NCBI RefSeq assembly: GCF_000341025.1
Contig: NZ_ANBF01000004.1
Span: forward strand, 4,864 to 39,234
Direction: 5' to 3'
Length of the DNA stretch: 34,371 bases
Origin: Nocardiopsis salina YIM 90010
GTDB lineage: Bacteria > Actinomycetota > Actinomycetes > Streptosporangiales > Streptosporangiaceae
This document shows, piece after piece, positions 31,327 to 34,371 of the stretch. Position 1 is the first letter of the stretch. Every line of letters begins with the position of its first letter. A model generated the notes under the pieces. It was not told where the DNA came from. It ran no database searches and saw nothing but the letters and a program-made list of their open reading frames with translations. A program made the translations under genes and the position numbers.

Positions 31327-32155
31327 GGCGGTGGCCGAGCGGCCCGTGCCCGGGGCGATGGAGCGGGCGCGGTGGATGGTGGTCGACACCGGGGTGGTGG
31401 CGGGCCGGTACCTGTCGCACCTGGTGCGCAAGCCCGACGAGGTCGTGGGCACCCTGTTGATCCCGGTGCTGGCGGTGCTGTTGTTCGGGTTCGTCTTCGG
31501 TGAGGCGATGGGTGAGGTGCTGGGGGAGGGCGGCAACTACCGCGGGTTCCTCATGCCGGGGCTGTTCGCGTTGACGATGGCGTTCGGGATCGGCAACACC
31601 ACGATCGCGGTGGTCACCGATGTGGGGCGCGGGGTGGTGGACCGGTTCCGGACCCTGCCGATGGCGCCCTCGGCGCTGTTGGCCGGGCGCAGTGTGGCCG
31701 ATGTGGTCTCGGCGCTGGTGGACCTGGCGGTGCTGGTGCTCATGGGCCGGCTGATCGGGTGGCAGTGGCACAACGGGCTCTGGGCGGCGCTGGCGGGGTT
31801 GGGGTTGTTGTTGTGGTTGCGGTTGGCCTTCACCTGGGTCGGGATCTGGTTGGGGTTGGTGGTGCGTAGCCCCGAGGCGGCGATGAAGTTCTTCTCGTTG
31901 GTGTTTCCGTTGGCGATGGTGGCCGAGACCTTCGTTCCGGTGCACACGATGCCGGGGTGGTTGGTGCCGGTGGCCGAGTGGAACCCGCTCTCGGCCACGG
32001 TGGTGGCGGCGCGGGAGCTGTTCGGCAACCCGGGTGGCGCGGGGCAGGGGTGGATGGCCGAGCACGCGGTGGGGGTGGCCCTGGCCTGGCCCGCGGTGCT
32101 GTTGTTGGTGTTCGTGCCCTTGGCGGTGGTCCGGTTCCGGCGCATGAGCCGGTGA
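31319..32155 (+). CDS. DrrB-type ABC-2 permease
   Basis: A 278-residue ABC-2 transporter permease with six predicted helices, partner of the ATPase just upstream. Typical segments are AGRYLSHLVRKPDEVVGTLL, a helix LAVLLFGFVFGEAMG, and GVVDRFRTLPMAPSALLAGR, which is the cytoplasmic coupling loop of daunorubicin-type exporters. ATG 31319 overlaps the ATPase end by 8 bases. Exported compound unknown. If the ATPase frameshift is real, this permease would have no partner in the window. Confidence 0.9.
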   Translation: MGEAVAERPVPGAMERARWMVVDTGVVAGRYLSHLVRKPDEVVGTLLIPVLAVLLFGFVFGEAMGEVLGEGGNYRGFLMPGLFALTMAFGIGNTTIAVVTDVGRGVVDRFRTLPMAPSALLAGRSVADVVSALVDLAVLVLMGRLIGWQWHNGLWAALAGLGLLLWLRLAFTWVGIWLGLVVRSPEAAMKFFSLVFPLAMVAETFVPVHTMPGWLVPVAEWNPLSATVVAARELFGNPGGAGQGWMAEHAVGVALAWPAVLLLVFVPLAVVRFRRMSR

Positions 32156-32173
32156 GGGCCCCGCCTCACCCGG
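32149..32173. terminator. Bidirectional hairpin between convergent permease and methyltransferase
   Basis: GGTGAGG (32151-32157) and CCTCACC (32164-32170) pair perfectly around six bases, extended by CC/GG with one bulged base. It spans both stop codons of the convergent genes. Confidence 0.55.
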
Positions 32174-33126
32174 TGTGGCGGCCTTGGGCGCGCAGGAGCC
32201 AGGCCCCTTCCCACCAGTAGTCGCACAGGTGGTGGGTGCGCACGTGGGTGAAGCCGGCCTGCTCGAGGTCGTGGGCCCAGTCCTGGACGGAGTGTTCGTG
32301 GTTGGTGCGGGTGTGGGTGGCGAAGTGGCCCAGGACCACGGGCAGGATGAAGCCGGTCCCGACCAGGTCGCGCTCGTTCTCGTACTCGCGCAGGCCGCGT
32401 TCGAGGCGCTGCAGGCAGGAGTCGAACCAGTGCGGGTCGAAGGGGTCGGGTACGTGGGCGACGTCGAACTCGACCACGGACAGGTGGCGGGTGCGCTGGG
32501 CCAGGGCGTGCAGGACGGGGCCGCGCTCGTGCGGGGGCAGTGACTGCAGGGCGAAGGTGGACTGGGCCAGGTCCCAGCGCTGGTCGGGGTGGGTGGTGAG
32601 CAGGTCCTCGGCGGTGGTGTTGTGGGCGCGGTGGGCGATGCCCTGTGCCTGCAGGGCGTCGGTGGCCTGCTCGAGCAGGGCGGTGCTGGGTTCGACCAGG
32701 TCCACGTGCGGGGCGGGTCCGGTGGCGTCGTTGAGGGCGGGCAGCAGGGCCAGGCCGTCGCCGGGGCCCACGTCCAGCAGGGTGCGCGGGGTGTGTTCGT
32801 CGAGGATGCGGGTCAGGGCGCGTGAGGCGCGCCGGTAGAGCTCGACGTTGCCGCCGCCGCGGATGAAGGCGCCGAAGGCCTCGGGGGCGTCGTAGACGCC
32901 GGTGTGTTCGCGCTGCAGGTGGTGGGGCAGCAGGCGGGCGAATTCGCTGTGGGGGTCCAGGCGCCGGGCCAGGTGCGTGCTCGCGGGCCGGGTCGGGGTG
33001 GCCGTCGGCGTGGGCCCACAGCGCCAGGTACAGGGCGGCGCGGGCGTCCTGGGGCGGGTGTGCGGTGGCGGCCTGTTGCGCGGTCAGGCCCTGGTGGCGG
33101 GCCCGGTGCAGTGCATCCAGCGGCAT
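32166..33126 (-). pseudogene. SAM-dependent methyltransferase interrupted by a frameshift
   Basis: ATG 33126 has AGGAGG seven bases upstream and opens MPLDALHRARHQGLTAQQAA, continuing to HPDPAREH. Near 32973-32980 the reading moves to another frame, LARRLDPHSEFARLLPHHLQ, and continues unbroken through GNVELYRRASRALTRIL and motif I LLDVGPGDGLALLPAL to the stop at 32166. Both parts make one protein of about 320 residues with a methyltransferase core in the second half. Removing one base (or adding two) at the join restores the frame; there is no long homopolymer at this place. An internal start after the shift could still give a shorter active protein. Confidence 0.75.
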
Positions 33127-33307
33127 GGTTGGGCCTCCTGCGGTGTGTGGGCGTTGCACCTGCGGTGGGGGGCAGGGGCAGGCCGGTCTGGCTCCAGCGG
33201 GTGCGGTGCTCGCCGGTGGCGTGGCGTTGGGTGAGGCGGATCAGGGCGCGGTGGCGCTGGTGGGGTGTGGTGTCGGCGTCCATGGGCCCAGCATGCAGTT
33301 TTCGGGG

Positions 33308-34069
33308 TCAGTAGCGGCCCCGGTAGCCGTCGGTGCCCAGGGCACAGAACTCGGCGAAGGTCTGCGAACCCACCTTGCGGTCGGGGGCCAGGTGTTGCCC
33401 GCGCCGGTAGGCGGCGAAGACCGCCCCGGGAAGGCGCACCGGGGTGGTACGGCGCTGCGAGCCCACCGAGTCCAGGTACTGGCGGGCCAGCTCGGTCAAG
33501 GGCTGCACCAGCGGCCCGCCCATGTCGGCGACCCGGCCCTGCGGGGGCCCGGTGGCGAGTTTGGCCAGGCGCGCGGCCACCTCGGCCACAGCGACCGGTT
33601 GCACGTCGATGTCGGGCAGGGCCATCACCGGCAGTTGGGCGCTGCGCCGGCACAGCAGCCGCACCAGGTCGTGGAACTGGGTGGTGCGTACAACGCTCAC
33701 CCCCAGGTCGGAGGCGAGCAGGGCCTGCTCCACCACGTGCTTGGTGCGGTAGTAGCCCAGCGGGACCCGGTCGCAGCCCACGATGGAGATGTGGACCAGG
33801 TGGCCCACCCCGGCGGCGCGGGCGGCCGCGATGAGGTGGCGGGCCGCGGGGATGTCGGCGCGGGATCGGGAGGAGGCGCAGTGCACGACGGTGTCGGCGC
33901 CCTGCAACACCTGGTCCAGGCCCTGGCCGGTGCGCAGGTCCACCGCGGGCTCGCCTTCCTCGGCCGGGTGGCGGCCGGCCGGGCGGACCTGGTGGCCGTT
34001 GCCGCGCAGCAGCTCGGCCACGGGTCGGCCCAGTGTGCCCCTGGCTCCGGTGACCACGATCGTGCCCAT
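33308..34069 (-). CDS. NmrA-like NAD(P)-binding SDR protein
   Basis: A 253-residue atypical short-chain dehydrogenase. The dinucleotide loop is VVTGARGTLGRPVAELL near the start, the strand-4 segment is VVHCASSRSRAD, and HLVHISIVGCDRVPLGYYRT followed by KHVVEQALLASDLGVSVVRT is typical of the NmrA/ NAD(P)H-binding group, often involved in redox sensing or quinone/nitrile chemistry. Tyr and Lys are present in YYRTKH. ATG 34069 is preceded by GGGAGG. It is divergent from the FAD-linked oxidase gene. Function unknown. Confidence 0.87.
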   Translation of the reverse strand: MGTIVVTGARGTLGRPVAELLRGNGHQVRPAGRHPAEEGEPAVDLRTGQGLDQVLQGADTVVHCASSRSRADIPAARHLIAAARAAGVGHLVHISIVGCDRVPLGYYRTKHVVEQALLASDLGVSVVRTTQFHDLVRLLCRRSAQLPVMALPDIDVQPVAVAEVAARLAKLATGPPQGRVADMGGPLVQPLTELARQYLDSVGSQRRTTPVRLPGAVFAAYRRGQHLAPDRKVGSQTFAEFCALGTDGYRGRY

Positions 34070-34220
34070 GCGCCCTCCCTCGGCCCTGGAAGTGGCCCCA
34101 AGCTAACACCGGCGCCCCGGACCTGGGGGGACCTGCACGCCGGAAGGGGCGGGGGTGCCCGTTACGCTGCGGCCAGCGTCGTCGCGACCGGTGCGGCGGC
34201 CGTGGCGAAGGAGTGTGCCC

Positions 34221-34371
34221 ATGCCCGGGGAGGCCCAGGAGTTGGCGGAGGCGATCGGCGCCGAGCAGGTGGTGACCGACCCCGGGATCATGGAGGGCAT
34301 GGCACACGACGAGGCCGAGTGGGCGCCCTACGGCCGCCCGGCCGCGGTGGGGCGGCCCCGCCACACCGCCG
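34221..34371 (+). CDS. FAD-linked oxidase (GlcD-like), N-terminal part cut by window edge
   Basis: The first 50 codons of a protein cut by the right edge. ATG 34221 has AAGGAG seven bases upstream. The visible residues include AIGAEQVVTDPGIMEGMAHD and EAEWAPYGRPAAVGRPRHTA, the characteristic lead-in to the FAD-binding domain of glycolate oxidase GlcD and related D-2-hydroxyacid dehydrogenases. The FAD-binding motifs lie beyond the window. Confidence is good for the family, low for the substrate. Confidence 0.75.
   Translation, partial: MPGEAQELAEAIGAEQVVTDPGIMEGMAHDEAEWAPYGRPAAVGRPRHTA

Noticed and set aside
32813-33283. Minus-strand frame starting MDADTTPHQRHRAL as a small gene before the methyltransferase
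   Set aside because: The first 50 residues look slightly gene-like, but there is no ribosome site and the frame runs into Pro/Ala-rich shadow. The 180-base gap is better called a leader.
1-34371. tRNA, rRNA genes and CRISPR arrays
   Set aside because: No cloverleaf-like segments, rRNA-like conserved tracts or regularly spaced repeats were seen on either strand by eye; a covariance-model scan was not possible.

Overview
The window is very GC-rich DNA with actinomycete features: frequent GTG starts, GTGA/ATGA overlaps between genes, probable leaderless promoters, and PadR, TetR and NarL-type regulators. The best guess is a member of Nocardiopsidaceae or a Streptomyces-like genus. The species cannot be fixed from sequence alone. 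No rRNA, tRNA or CRISPR array was found.

Left third (1 to about 9.7 kb): mobile DNA carrying metal resistance. The window opens inside a Tn3-family transposase (C-terminal 300 residues, full DDE triad). Next come two divergent, tightly overlapping operons. The leftward one is a CmtR-like sensor, a CadA-type P1B ATPase, a signal peptidase II and a CadD exporter. The rightward one is a soluble SAM methyltransferase, an ICMT-like membrane methyltransferase and a 44-residue Cys-Cys single-pass peptide. A tyrosine recombinase with an array of TTTCCAGAA motifs at its start follows, then a DUF1440 membrane protein, a serine resolvase with a res-like site, a CxCGC-motif hypothetical protein and a small SMP-domain protein.

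9.7 to 16 kb: an eroded stretch. A truncated methyltransferase, a PadR regulator, an SGNH hydrolase, an NTF2-like protein and a DUF4037 protein all survive as frameshifted or deleted remnants. Between them lie intact genes: a methyltransferase, an SDR reductase and a TetR/FAD-monooxygenase pair. Upstream of tetR are three strong inverted repeats, one of which has no evident target gene.

16 to 34.4 kb: ordinary-looking accessory chromosome. It holds a secreted C69-like Ntn hydrolase with Ser at the usual Cys position, a short UvrA paralogue of the DrrC type, an old yellow enzyme, an APH-like kinase, a DUF3052 protein and an SGNH hydrolase. A Mut7-C/GNAT pair, a membrane protein with two CxxC motifs and a two-component system follow. 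After these come an alpha/beta hydrolase with an in-frame TGA and a DrrAB-type ABC exporter whose ATPase is frameshifted in Walker A. The window closes with a frameshifted methyltransferase, an NmrA-like protein and the start of an FAD-linked oxidase. The three lesions between 30.0 and 33.0 kb are each one event in otherwise well-conserved genes, so sequencing error is a real alternative to decay there.
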